In this document: positions 13,970 to 26,275 of the stretch, one piece after another
Numbering within the stretch: the first letter of the stretch is position 1
Layout of the letters: each line of letters opens with the position of its first letter
Assembly: GCA_031763025.1 (NCBI GenBank)
Contig: JASSKH010000005.1
Coordinates: 15,652,128-15,716,127 of the forward strand
Reading direction: 5' to 3'
Length of the DNA: 64,000 nt
From: Macrocystis pyrifera
Lineage: Eukaryota; Sar; Phaeophyceae; Laminariales; Laminariaceae
Made by a program: the position numbers and the translations under genes
The notes under the pieces: generated by a model
What the model was told of the DNA's origin: nothing
Seen by the model: only the letters and a program-made list of their open reading frames with translations
The model's database searches: none

Positions 13970-14322
13970 TTTTTAATTAATTTTGAAATACGTCAGCTGT
14001 GAGTTCGATTGATTAAATAGTTGATACTCAACTTTGCAAGCTGCGTAATACGCCTCGTCTATATTCCATTTTTACCGAATTTTACAAGTATTGTGATAAA
14101 ACCTGTCACCTGTTGACCCGGCAGCATCCAGGGGAGCCGCTGGCCTATATCTTTGACAAGGAATTACGTATAGAACACGCGCGTTTGGTTTATTACAAAA
14201 CTTGTAAAATTCGGAAAAAATGGAATATAGACGAGACGTATTACGCAGCTTGCAAAGTTGAGTATCAACTATTTCATCAGTCGAACTCACAGCTGACGTA
14301 TTTCATAAATTTATAAAAACAA
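13970..14322. mobile_element. complete foldback (inverted-repeat) element, ~350 bp
   Basis: Left arm 13973-14098 and right arm 14187-14318 are inverted copies, both ending with AAATACGTCAGCTGTGAGTT or its complement. Between them lies a unique centre of about 85-90 bp (CAGCATCCAGGGGAGCCGCT onward). No coding capacity. The size and structure suit a non-autonomous foldback or MITE. Tail fragments carrying CACAGCTGA recur near 30015 and 53595. Confidence 0.8.
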
Positions 14323-14811
14323 TCTGGACGGTACGTAGACAATGGCCCCTGCAATAGCAATGGAATATGATGCAATGGACGGGTATACATATATTGTCGT
14401 CCGCAAAGTCTATCGGTTGGCACGTTCCTCGATCCATTGTCGTCGGTAATGTCTATCGATAGGTTACGTCCCGAACGTATTGTTCAGGCAGGAGTGTGCT
14501 CAAGTACCTGGGTTGAAAGAAAGCCATTGTCACCGACAATGGCTATCGACGGATATGTAGCTTGCAGAATCTACAAGCAGTATTGCTGTCGACAGCGGCG
14601 GCTATTCTATGTTTCTTGATCTTGTGATCGCCACCAGCGTGGATTGAGTGCATGGTGTATGGTGATGAGCAGCAATGTGGGTGCATGGCATAGCGTGAAG
14701 GAGGGTTGCAAAGTTGTGCGTCTCAACTCTCAACACGAAAGTGGACATCATGGGGGATAAGTGTGTTGCATTGTCGGTTGTGTTGTGGTTGGTACCCTGT
14801 GTTATTTATGG

Positions 14812-14914
14812 TACGGGGGACCATAGTAAATAGGACCTACAGTACAGACAAAAACCTATATATTTCTCTATGTTTCCTCGAAATATTTGGTCCTATTTAT
14901 TATGGTCCCCCGTA
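14812..14914 (-). mobile_element. MITE copy 2
   Basis: Terminal inverted repeats TACGGGGGACCATAGTAAAT and its complement enclose the AT-rich core, here in the opposite orientation to most copies (CAAAAACCTATATATTTC precedes AATATTTGGTCC). Confidence 0.9.
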
Positions 14915-14989
14915 GGAGTGATTCCTGATCGGTTACACTCTGTACGTGTACGAGATAGATCATTGCCGACGCACAATGACTCCGAAAAC

Positions 14990-15370
14990 GTGCTTGTCAA
15001 TGACCATTGTCGACCACAATAGACAGGTCTATCGATAGACATTGTCGGCAACAGTAGCTTTTGATATTTTGGGCAATCGGCCGTTAGCATCATGGGACAG
15101 ATAAGGACAATAGAAAGGAAATAGAACTTTGCCGCTACGACAGCAGTAGCCCCGAAAAAGCGTGTATCAATGGATATTGTTAACGACAATAGACTGGCAA
15201 CGCTGGCTATCATGATAGACAATATGAACCACAATAGACTGGCAACACGGTCTATCGATAGACACTGCTGTTAACCACAATGGACTGGCAACGCTGTCTA
15301 TCATGATAGACACTGTTGACGACAGCAGACTGGCAACGCTGTCTATCGATAGATATTGCCAGGGAACTAT
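14990..15370. repeat. ~45-bp tandem repeat with palindromic cores
   Basis: Units such as ACAATAGACTGGCAACGCTG followed by TCTATCGATAGACACTG recur every 45-46 bp. Each unit has a self-complementary core (TCTATCGATAGA or CTATCATGATAG), and ACAATAG pairs with CTATTGT. Around 14390-14560 and 15480-15725 isolated related motifs occur (CTATTGCC, GACAATGGCTATCGA). Confidence 0.75.
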
Positions 15371-15729
15371 ATATTTCGGCGATGTGCACAATGTGCCTTT
15401 GCCCTAACATTGGAGTCACAAGGTTGGCCATTGTCCTGAACAATAGAGTTGGGGAAGCAACCGCAGTAGATATTTTTTTAACAACAGCCCAAAAACGATG
15501 GATATTGCCGCCGACAATATACACGCAATTATATCCATCAATAGCCATCGTCACCCAAAATAGACTGCTGGGCGTGTTTTCGCAATAGACTATTGCCTAA
15601 ACCTTTTATGTACGGTGGAATGATGCATGTCGATGGCCATTCTTGACGACCGCCGAAGCTTCTATTGCCACCCACAATAGGTACGCGATTGTGCCCAACA
15701 ATCGTCATTGCCACCCACAATTGATTGTT

Positions 15730-16250
15730 GACCGGGCTCCGAAAAATATGAATCTAACTTACTTGATTTCAGTATGCGACCAAAAACTGGAATTAAGAAA
15801 CGGAAAGCTGAGGACTTTCTTGTAAAAGTTGACCGGCATCCGAAAAAATAAATCTGACTTACTTGATTCCGGTGTGGGACAAAAAAAAAACTCGAGTTAA
15901 GAAGCGGAAAGCTGGGAATTTCTTGTAAAAAAGTTGACCAGCACCCGAAAAAATAAATACCTGGTATGACTTACTTGATTTCAGTATCGGACAAAAAAGT
16001 TTGAGTTAAGAAACGGAAAGCTGAGAATTTTCTTGTCGAAGTGGTTTTATTTTTAGTTTCGAGATTTTTTTTGAAAGTGCAGTTAACGTAAGACAACGCA
16101 AGGGTAATAGATCGAATTTATTTCCGAAAAGAAACTTTCGAAAATAATGATGACCAGCATTCAAACTAATATTCCCACTTACTTGGTCTGGGTGTGGGAC
16201 AAAAACACTCGGGATGAGAAACGGAAAGCTGAGAATTTTCAGCATAAGAT
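15730..16250 (+). repeat. ~105-bp tandem repeat, four diverged copies
   Basis: Copies start at about 15730, 15830, 15936 and 16150. Shared blocks are TGACTTACTTGATTTCAGT, GGACAAAAA and GAAACGGAAAGCTGAGAATT. The third copy carries TACCTGGTA at 15958-15966, where the second copy is 7 bp shorter. Confidence 0.8.
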
Positions 16251-16689
16251 TGTTTTAGTCTAATGAACCACGTTGTAGTCAAAGTGGAGTTAATATAGGA
16301 CAAACTAAGGGTATTAAATCGAGTTAATTTCCGAAACTGCCAGCGCACACAAGTTGACGACAGTTACCAATATCCTGGTGCGCGAGTTCCTAGCGACATC
16401 TATATATAATGTCTTCTTCAAATGAGTGTAAGAACGTATGATCTCCACAACATGATGTCGGTTCACATTATTATTACCACATACATACAGAACATCACAT
16501 ACCTGGTACATATTTGGTAACTTGTTTTGCTCCAAAAGATAGAATCTCGTTCTCATCGGAAAGGTAATTCTCAATTAGGAAAATCGGGTACGCGATTGTG
16601 TCCAACAGTAACCATCGCCATCCACAATAGATTATTGCACTCGCTTCCAACATAGACTATTGCCTCGCGTATATCGTGGGATAGGTGCA

Positions 16690-17010
16690 TAGTGTCCTCG
16701 AGATGGCTATCGATGGATAGCTTGTACAATCTATTGTGGCCGGCAATGGCCATCGATAGACATCTCGCACAGTCTATTGCGTCCGGCAATGGCCGTCGAT
16801 CGACATCTCGCACAATCTTTTGTGGCCTGCAATGGGCATCGATCGACGCGGTCCACCATCTATTGTGTTCGACAATGTCTCTCGATCGACAATATCACCA
16901 GTCTATTGTCGCCGACAATATCTATCGATAAGATACCTTCCACAATCTATTGTCGCAGACAATGTACATCGATAGATCCCCCCCCTCGTCTATTGTCGAA
17001 GCAATAGACT
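16690..17010. repeat. ~43-bp tandem repeat with palindromic cores
   Basis: About seven units of the type ATGGCCATCGATAGACATC then CACAATCTATTGTGGCCGGC occur. Cores ATCGAT or TCGATCGA are palindromic and each unit contains CTATTGT. The architecture resembles the array at 14990-15370 but the sequence is only partly similar. Confidence 0.75.
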
Positions 17011-17391
17011 ATTGTTATTGTTGTGTCCATTGTCCAGAGTGTGAAATGTGGTGGGGCGTACCTGCTGGGCGTACGGTTGGAATGTTCTTGCAATCGGAAC
17101 AAGCTTGGAATGCTACGAGAACTACGAGTACTGCAGGCACCAGGTCTACTGCTATGATAGCCTCGCACCCGGTGCACTTCTCACGTACCTGGCAGGCTGA
17201 ATGCGTAAATAGCGTACAGGTTGGCTTAACCTCTCACCAGTTGATCCACACAATTCGCTCGCTGGAATGTATGGTATCGGTACCACCCAGGTAAAATATG
17301 AGCATCCTTCGCCAGGACGACGACGCCTCAAGCAGTTCGTAAGCTGATCATCAACCAATCTGGTCGAATTCATTGCTGCTGCTGTGGATGC

Positions 17392-17426
<35 letters not shown>

Positions 17427-18749
17427 ATGTACTGCTGCTGCTGCTGTGCCAATGGCGTATCAATCCTTAGTTAATCCTTAGTTCGTTCAGCTTTGCAAAG
17501 CTACTGATATAAAACTACGTACACTCTGCGTTACACGTCGGTGTCTCGTGCTTGAAGCTTGACGTACATTCCTCGTGAAGGACGTAGAGCGATTGGCATC
17601 CGTGGGATGGGCTTGTAAAGCCAGAGTCAACAGTCAACAGGCCAACAGGACGATTGCAACGGGTTAGGGGTGAAGGAAGTCAATCGTCATTGGTGAGCAG
17701 GGAGAACGCATCAGGCCGTGTTAGGACTCCCAATGGGCTCAGCCTGCTCGGACCGTTGCGTATAAACTTACTTACATTTGTCTTTGTCTTTCTTGCACTT
17801 GATTGCAGGGAGGGCCTCCTTCGCTCACAGAGAGTCTACGACGAATAAACTTCGCTTCTACGGCCTTCGCTTTCTTCGCGTTCTTCGGTTTCTTTGCGTG
17901 CTTGCAAATGCATATCGTGCCACACTTTAAAAAAAATAATCTCGGAAAAAGAACAAGTCGTTTTTTTTTCAAAAAAATAATCTCGGAAAAAGAACAAGTC
18001 GTTTTTTTTTTTTTCCAGTGGTTGGCAGGCTTGTTTTTCCATTTTTTTCACCGGTTCGTTGAAGTTGGTGTGGCTTGCAACCCGCCCAACACACGGCAAG
18101 CCAATGCTCGGAGCAACGTGAGGTAGCATGCCCTCGATATACCGGTCGTCCCCGGCAAAGCGATCCAAGTTACGACGAGTGTGGCCTTTGGTTTCTTCTT
18201 CTTGCTCCAGAAGGGCAGAAGGGGTTCCATCCCTTTGGGAGTGTCACCACAACAATATCGCATTTGGTGCCATCAACAATCTACGAGTGGTTGCCTTGAT
18301 TTCCGTTCTCAATAAATAAAAAACATTACACTCAACACCATCACGTATGAAAACATGGTACATGCGTGTACGAGTTCGGGATTTTTTTTCTGCACCATGG
18401 AGCTCTTGGCCCTGTCAAGACGCGCGTTGCGTGTATTTAGTTCATCCGTTTAACATGTTCTATTCTTCCTCCAGCGAGCGTAGCGGGCGGCGATCTGCCA
18501 CCCGCGAAACGGAGCCCTTGTATAGACTACGTACCAGGAATACCATTAGGTACGTTCGTGTGTGCGGTCAGATTATCACTGCTGTTTCTTCAACTGCTGC
18601 TGCTACTGCAATACCCCCCCCCCCCCCCCGACCTCCGCACAAGGGGGATGATCGTATCACGTAGTGTGTGTATGGTAAGGCATCGACGAGGCAGTTACAT
18701 AGTAAACCCATTGCTGTCCCTAGAAGTGGCCACACCAGAACTTAAGTCA
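17011..18749. other. no recognised gene; CTG microsatellites
   Basis: A CTG/CAG microsatellite with interruptions spans about 17373-17448. A 14-16-nt C run is at about 18614. An imperfect duplication of AAAAATAATCTCGGAAAAAG occurs at about 17930-18010. I could not place the 5' exons of the amidase gene here with any confidence, although the gene must begin somewhere upstream of 20352. Confidence 0.4.
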
Positions 18750-18979
18750 ATTAATTGACGCTGTTATTCATAAGCAAGAAAATCCGCCTCAAAAGCGGTT
18801 CTCAGTAGGAGGCAGCTCACCCTTCACGCCGATTCGCCCAACACCTCACGGCGCTTCGCGCTTGGTGCAAGTAATGTCTGCCTGGTCGGTGAAAACCCGA
18901 CGTGCTCCGTCCCGGCATTGTAGGGATACGAGGGAAGGTCTGTGGTCATAGTACTACGGCCATGCATGATGATGAGTAC
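18750..18979 (+). mobile_element. SINE-like retroposon with poly(C) tail, copy A
   Basis: A near full-length copy of about 230 bp runs from TCAATTAATTGACGCTGTTA through CGCTTCGCGCTTGGTGCAAG, CCGACGTGCTCCGTCCCGG and ACGGCCATGCATGATG to GAGTAC followed by nine C. It has no coding capacity and no clear A and B boxes. The next element starts within 15 bp of the C run. Confidence 0.85.
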
Positions 18980-18984
18980 CCCCC

Positions 18985-19225
18985 CCCCCGCCATCAATTC
19001 GACGCTGTCTTCCATATGCAAGAAAATACGCTTGACAAGCGGTGCTTAGCAGGATACAGCCCACCCTTCACGGCTCACCCAACACCTCACCGCGCTTCGC
19101 GCTTGGTGCAAGCAGTGTTTGCCTGGTCGGTGAAAACTCGACGTGCTCCGTCCCGGCGCTGTAGGGATGCGGAGGTCTATGGTCAGACGACTACGACCAT
19201 GTATGGAAATGAATACACCCACCCC
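18985..19225 (+). mobile_element. SINE-like retroposon, copy B
   Basis: It starts CATCAATTCGACGCTGTC right after the tail of copy A and repeats all internal blocks (CTTCGCGCTTGGTGCAAGCA, CTCCGTCCCGGCGCTGTAGG). It ends GAATACACCCACCCCTCCCC, a degraded C tail. Confidence 0.85.
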
Positions 19226-19244
19226 TCCCCCATATATGGAAACA

Positions 19245-19361
19245 AAGCAATGAGCGCCCAATTGTTGGAGGTGTCTCTATTAGCAGTGGGAACGGTGCTC
19301 CGTCTCGAAAGGGATGCGTGGTCAATGGTCAAATGACTAAGGCAAGCAACAAATGAGTACG

Positions 19362-19393
<32 letters not shown>
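19245..19393 (+). mobile_element. 3' end of a LINE with 33-nt poly(C) tail
   Basis: GAGCGCCCAATTGTTGGAGG through GGATGCGTGGTCAATGGTCA to AACAAATGAGTACG and then a long C run is nearly identical to 26934-27090, where it is the 3' end of a LINE reading frame. This copy is therefore strongly 5'-truncated, as LINE insertions commonly are. Confidence 0.85.
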
Positions 19394-19640
19394 ATTAATT
19401 GGACGCTGACATCCACATACAAGAAAGTCCAGTCCGCCTCACAAGCGGTGCTTAGCAGGATACAGCCCACCCTTCACGACTCACCCAACACCTCACCGCG
19501 CTTCGCGCTCGGTGCAAGCAATGTTTGCTTGGTAGGTGAAAACCCGACGTGCTCCATCCTGGCGCTGTAGGGATGCGGGGGTCTGTTATCATGCATGCGA
19601 CTACGGCCATGCATGGCATGAGTACCCCCCCCCCCCCCCT
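19394..19640 (+). mobile_element. SINE-like retroposon, copy C
   Basis: It begins ATTAATTGGACGCTGACATC directly after the C tail of the LINE fragment and ends CATGCATGGCATGAGTAC plus about 14 C. It is the third SINE-like copy and the fourth retroposon in a head-to-tail stack. Confidence 0.85.
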
Positions 19641-20092
19641 CTGTTAGGGTATGATGACTGCACGCTCAGATGACTGACCGATGACGGTCCTCGGAGGCTA
19701 GCGCGGAGTCGTTGTGAGACGAGCTGCTGGAGCAGCACTCATGATTGTACGATGATTAATCTGTTGAAAAGGCGCTCGTTGTGCTGATAAAAGCTTATGG
19801 TGCGCTGGACTGCAGAGAGTTCGGACGCGGGTGCGAGGAGTGAACAGAGGTGGTCACTCCTGCTCTGCTTCTCCTACTTGCATTCATATCCATCTCGTAC
19901 GGTAACTTACACTCGTACGCACGTTTACCTCAGTCACGCGTACGGTATCCTGCGTTTGTACGCGCGTTACCTTGGCCAGCAAGTTGCTCGATCCAACGGA
20001 TCCTTTCCATCTACGTACGTACAGGTGGTCAGTATTCCGCATTCCTAACGTACACTTGAGATCTTCGAGATCTCCTGAAGTAGGATGGCCTA

Positions 20093-20200
20093 GTACGGGG
20101 GACCATAGTAAGTAGGACCAAATATTGTTAGTAAAAACAGGTAAATATATAGGTTTTTATGTATGCCATGGGTCCTGTTAACTATGGACCCCCGTAATAG
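20093..20200 (+). mobile_element. MITE copy 3
   Basis: TACGGGGGACCATAGTAAGT at the left pairs with ACTATGGACCCCCGTAATAG at the right, around the standard AT-rich core with AAATATATAGG. Confidence 0.92.
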
Positions 20201-20351
20201 TGTGCATATATACCCAGCATGCGCTTCAAATCTTCTGAAGTGCGACGGGCTAGTCAGAGCAATGAGCATCTACCTGTGACAGGTGGGTCTCTCGAGGACC
20301 CTATCATTTAACACCCCCCCCCCCCCCCCCCCCCCACTTCTTGCCACACAG

Positions 20352-20726
20352 AAGAGTCAAGAAGCCGAAGACACGCGCATCGCGAGGATGCGCGGCACCG
20401 ACCTGATGGTGGCCATGCGCGAAGGCTCCCTGTCATGCGAGAGGACGGTAGCCGCCTTTTCCCGCAGGTCTCGAGCCATCGGCAACGAAAAACACAAAGC
20501 GGTCACCCAAGAGTTTTACGATGAGGCCATTCGGCAGGCCGCGGATGCAGACGCGGGTAGACTGGGGGGAGGGGGCCCCGGCGTCAGAAGCGGTAGTGGC
20601 AGTGGTAACAGGAGCAGCAGCAGCAGCAGCAGCAACGGAAGCAGCAGCGGCGGGGCGGGGGGGGGAAGGAGGGTGCTCGAGGGGATGCCCATCAGCGTGA
20701 AAGACTCCATTCACATGGAGGGAGCG
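20352..20726 (+). CDS. FAAH: FAAH exon 1 as placed (contains catalytic Lys)
   Basis: The acceptor is TTGCCACACAG, preceded by a long C run, and the donor is GCG|GTGAGG, phase 0. It encodes a helical N-terminal region (LMVAMREGSLSCERTVAAF), then a Gly/Ser low-complexity insert of about 45 residues fed by an AGC repeat, then LEGMPISVKDSIHMEGA with the catalytic Lys. The frame is open upstream to an ATG at 20283. Those extra residues are mostly poly-Pro from the C run, so I treat 20352 as a splice acceptor and not as a start. Confidence 0.85.
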
Positions 20727-22102
20727 GTGAGGGCGAGGGGTGCCCCCGCTGCTGTGTGTTTACCACTAGGTCGAAAGTTATGGTTGGTGCGGAAAAGTAC
20801 AGGAATGTTCCCAAGAGTAGTTGTTTTAGGTTGGTGCTTAAGCCGACCCTGCAACCCTGATCCCGACCACAGCCCGTCTCACGCATATGCTGTGCGATTG
20901 TCCCGGCCGAAAGCTGCGTTTTTTGCGCCGTAGTTAGGCAATGCTCGTTTCTGCTTGTGCTGGGTTTATTTCTATTAGTGGTCGCTGTCGAACACCAGAC
21001 CCATCGGGTCTGTGAGTTTGGAATTTGCCTGGAATTAATCGAGTTGCAATAGTTGATGCCATATCCTTGATGTCTTCAGTGTGTCGACCGGGTGGCGAAC
21101 AGACCCGTCGGGTCGACGAACTTAGAATATTCCTGGAATTAGCCCCGGCTACACGACTACCATACCATTCGAGCATATCAACAGCACTAAACAAACATTA
21201 CACATGGACGGGGGCCCTCGCCCCCCACCCCCCACCTCATTGGTTGAATCGGTGGTAGACTGCGGTACACCGCTTTCCCCCCGGTAAAGAAGCTTATTGG
21301 AAAATTATGCCCATAGCTTGACGAGCGAGTACCGCTCGTTTTGTTGCTCATCTCCTTTGCACCTGGCTCTGAACTGCTGGCTTGCCATCGTTCTTGCCAT
21401 CGTTGCTCATCTCGCAAGCAACTCGCCCCCGGTCCCTCGACTCCCCGCTCCACTTAAGGTACCCGCTGATCGTTTAAGACATCTCCCGCTGTGGCCATCG
21501 CTTCCCGTCGCTCGTCTACTCTCTCACGTCCAATTGAATTTTATCTATAGCAAACCCTTTCAGTCGCTTCAAACATTATTCTACGTCGAATTCCAACTAT
21601 TAATATCTCGGGGGACCATAGTAAATAGGACCAAATATTGTTGGTAAGTTTAGGTAAATATATAGGTTTTAGTGTGTACCGTAGGTCCTATTTACTATGG
21701 TCCCCCGTAATAGTTGAACCCTCTTGCTGCTCGTATAGGTTCTTGTCTAATCCCAAGCGAGTACTCGCACGATGAGTATATTTTTTTTTGTTCGGGAAGC
21801 GTGCATGCATTTTCTAGATGGATTATATAACAAGGTGGGACCAGCATGCAGGCGACTCATCTCCGACGCACCTCCCTCGTCGACAGCCCCTCATCGACCC
21901 CCCCCCCCCACCCACTACCGTATGTTGTTGTGTCCACCAGTTGACGACTTGCGGCATGGCGTGCAAGGCTGCCCTGGGGCCCAGCAAGGAGGACGGGCTG
22001 CTGGTCAAGGTCATGCGCGCGCACGGGGCGATCCCGTTCGTGCGCGGCAACGTTCCGCAATGCCTGTGAGAGGGAATAATCATTTTCTGCCGTAACTCTG
22101 CT

Positions 22103-22139
<37 letters not shown>

Positions 22140-22984
22140 CGCGCGCAGGAACAGCTCGCACCTCACTCAGCCACGCATACCGTGTGTGAAAAATTGGCCT
22201 GTTTTTTTGTGCGTTGGCCTGGTGTTCGTCTATTCGTACTGACAACAGCGACGAGCGTGCGCGTGTGCGTGTGTGCTCGCAAATGCGTGTAGGAAGGGTA
22301 GGCGGCAAACCCCACCGTCGGGTTTCTCGTGTTTCGAGTCGCGCGCGAAGCGCCTGGAACTCCCCGCGGCGGGCGCGCTCGTCGTGCAGATACCGATGGA
22401 CGGTGAAAAGTTTGTCGTTTCGTCTTGTACGTGCGGTGCGCCGCCTTACTGTGGAAGAGGTGCGCGCTAAGGCTGACCTCACCTGGGACCCTGAGAGGAA
22501 GATGGACGGAGCTGATGTGTCATGAGACCAGGGTCGTGACCCCGCCCCGTTAAGTACCGGGCCATTACGCACGTCCGCGGCCGGCATGCATCCAACTCCT
22601 CCTTCCACTCCCCCAAGAGCTGTTGGGCAGATGGCGCGAGCGGAACGGTAGCGCCGGAAGCGGGCGACGCACTCGAAACTTGAAATACTTGACCCACCCC
22701 ATCCACCCGCCCGCGAGCAGAAAATGCATGCGCCCCACGGGCGTGATGCATTTTTCAGCACCTCCGAGAGGAACAGCGCCGCTTAGTCACGTCTTCAAGT
22801 CCCCTCCCTCCCTCCCCCCTTTCACTTGCCCCGCTCGTGAAGTAAAAGGGACGCATGCTACACCGATAAACTTTTTTTTTTTTCTTATTTTGCAACTTAC
22901 TTGCCCGGCTTGTTTCGCTGTTCGTGAGTTTTTTTCTTGGTGTAGGCATGTATTACCCCATCCTCGCACCTTCTGACCCCTCTC

Positions 22985-23023
<39 letters not shown>

Positions 23024-26000
23024 TTTTCCCCCTCCCACCCTACTCCACCCACCCTCCCACCCTACCCCCACCCCCCCCCCCCTCCCTATCCTTTCTCATC
23101 CCCCCCACCCACAGTCCCCTCCCCATCCCTCCCATCCCCACACCCCTTCCTCACCCCACCTCCCATCCCCTCCCCCCCTCCCCCCTCACGCTTACCTCCC
23201 CCCCCCCCCCCCCGCTACCCGCCACGGTCGAAACCCGACTCTTGACAGAATGCTACCCGAGAGCCATAACGCCATTTTCGGACGGTCAGAAAACCCGTGG
23301 AAGTTGGGCCGCACCCCCGGCGGCAGCAGTGGGGGAGAAGCGAGCCTCGTCTCGTCTCGGTGCGCGCCGCTAGCGATCGGGAGCGACGTCGGCGGGTCCA
23401 TTCGCATTCCGTGCCATTTTGCGGGGACTTGTGGGCTCAAGCCGACTCCGGAGAGGATAAGCGCTAAGGGCATGGCGACTCTGAGCGAGGTGAGTGTGGC
23501 CTCTCGGGTTTGTGTGTGGTCTTCTTTTTCGTGGCGTTGAATTTGTGTTTTTTTTTTTTGTTGTCTGTCTGTTTTTTGGGCGTTGCTCTGTTTCGTTTTA
23601 TTTTGTGTTGTGTTGGTTTTGCTTTGACTTGTTGTTGTTGTTGTTTTTGTTTTTCTGGCTGGGTTGATGTGGTTTTGATTTTTGGCATGCGTTAAAAAAA
23701 TAGTTACAAATACGCCAGCTGAAAATTTGGTGTTTTCGATCGGTTTGTTTTTTTTCGTTTTTGGTTTGGTTTGGTTTGGTTTGAGTTTAGTTTGGTTTTG
23801 CTCGGGTTTGTGCGCGCGCAGGGGGTGCGTGCCTTTTGTTTTTCGTTTGTTCGCCCACCACTGTCTCCGTCATTGTGGTTGTGACTCTTCTGTACTGATT
23901 GTCGCGTGTCCTTCGGAGAGGGCAGGACCTTCTTGGCCTGTTTTGTGCCTCATGGTGGGTGTGTTTGTTTTTTTCGTGCATGGTGAAGGAACGCCTCTTT
24001 CGGTCGTTCACTTTAGCGACGGCGTAAAACGAAAGCTGTCGACCGTGGCCAGTCCACCTAAGAAAAACGTAAATATGCGTTTTTTTCGCCGATCGCCCGT
24101 GAAAAAAAAAACATGGATACTTCCGAAGTAGAGCACGCACACTACAGCAAAAGACAAGCCAGGTAATACGTAATGCCTCTTCGAGAAAAAAAGCGGTGCG
24201 AGCAGTGCTCTGAAAGAACAGTCTCAACAAGTAGACCATGCTGAACTATGTCCGCGCGTCCTTCTTTGGCGTGCGTCTTTTTTTTTTTTGCTTCCAGGAC
24301 GGTAGATCTGGACAGAGAATAATTCAACCCGTTGCGGGACCCATCGCGAACTCTGTGGACGATCTGAACCTGGCCATGACCGCGCTCTGCTCCTCGGTTA
24401 TGTGGGACGGCGACTCATCCCTACCCCGCCTGCCCTGGGACAGCAGCATGGCAGAAGATGGCCCCGGTCGACCACTGAAGGTGTGATACAACAACAGTAC
24501 ATGATGTACGGTGTGTTTTTTTGTTTGTCGAGTTCGCTGGTTTTTCTATTATTTTTTGGGTGGGTGGGGGGGGGGGTCGGGTGGGTGGGGGGGGTGGGTG
24601 GGTGGGTGGGGGGGGGGGGGGGGGGGGGTGGGGGGTGGGTGGGTGCGTGCATGTGTGCGTGTCACCCTCTTGACGCTCGTTTTCTTTGTGTGTGTACTCC
24701 GTTTTCTGTGCGGCGTCCCGTTTTCATGTTGTCGTCACGTCGGATGTGGTTTTCGCTGTTCCTTTTTGTTGTTGCCGCGTGACCCGTCCGGGAAATTTCT
24801 TGCGAGCGCTGAGCTGTTAAGAGTGCGTGTGCTTGTTGCTGGTTTAGAGGGTAGTAGAGGGTTTGTACCCAAACGCACAGGGCGTTCGCTTTCGCTTTCG
24901 TCGGAGGAGGCGACCCGTTTTCCCCTTTTGTGCCACGTGCTCGGTTCGGAGTTTCTCTTTCAAAGGCAGCTGAAAATTTTCGTAGTGTTTTCTTCTCCGA
25001 AGGTTTTCACAGACGCGCTGTGGGCGTTCTTCTTCCGGGCGTGTTCTGAGCGTGAGGGCATGTGCGTCCCTTAGTTTTTCTCCCATACCTGGTGTTGCCT
25101 TGGACCGGGACGGGTCAAGGTGGCTGTGGAGGCGGTCCTGCCACGCGCGCCCTTTGCGTCGGTTTTGACGCGTGTCATTGGCCAACGCATGTTGTTCGAG
25201 GGCTCGTTTTCATCGCGACTTGTTTGGTTTTTCTTGCACCTCTACACGCTCGTACCAGTAGGAGCGTTCGTAAGTTTGTTTTCTTTCTGCTCTCGTGTAA
25301 ATAAGTGGCCAACACTTGTGAGTTTGGTTTTTTTTCCCCCCGTCGGATGACCCCTTTCTATAACGGGGGACCATAGTAAACAGGACCAAATATTGTTAGT
25401 AAAAATAGGTAAATATATAGGTTTTTATGTATACCATAGGTCCTATTAACTATGGACCCCCGTAATAGTAAACAAACGAGTTGGTTTGTCGCACGGACTA
25501 GGGGAGGGGGGGCGTGAAGAATAGCCCGGTACGCCGCTTGAAGCACTGCAGCCTTTGTGGAACCTGACCCCCCCCACGCACACACCGGAAAATAAATCAA
25601 GTCATTGGCGCTGTCATTCCATAAGAAAGTCTGCCTCACAAGGGGTTCTTGATAGGATGCAGCTCACCCTTCATGCGACTCGCCGGACACTCCACGGTGC
25701 TTCGCGCTTGGTGCAAGCAATGTCTCCTTGGTCGGTAAAAATCCTACTTGCTCCGTCTCGGTATTGTAGGGATGCGAGGGTCTATGGTCGAACTACGGCC
25801 CCTGCATGGCATGAGTACCCCCTCCCTCCTCTGTAAAAACCCTGGAGGTAGAGGAGAGACCAGCACAACCCTCTCCCCGCCCCTTTTACTATGTCGACGG
25901 GTTTTTGTGCGCGTAATCTGTCAGTCCGCTGCGGGCTTGATGCGGTCACTTTGCCACGCCCTATGCATGCAAACCTTGCCTCACCTAACGCTGACTACGC

Positions 26001-26236
26001 CCGCTACGACTTACACCCGACGCCGACCATATCTATTGGCGTTGTATCGATTGCTCACTACTTCTATTTCAAGCCATACTGAGTGTTGATTGCGTCCACT
26101 TCAAGTTGCCTCAAACGCTGTCGATATGTATATATATATATATATAATATATCTATCTACGTTAAGTCGTCACACACCCCACCCAGCAAAACTTTCTTCG
26201 CCGAACACCTAAAATACCTACTGTAGTAAGTTGGTC

Positions 26237-26275
<39 letters not shown>

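Noticed and set aside
20283-20351. ATG at 20283 as the FAAH start
   Set aside because: Most of the added residues are poly-Pro from a C run, and a good acceptor (CCACACAG) lies at 20351. Animal and plant FAAH have more N-terminal sequence than this would give.
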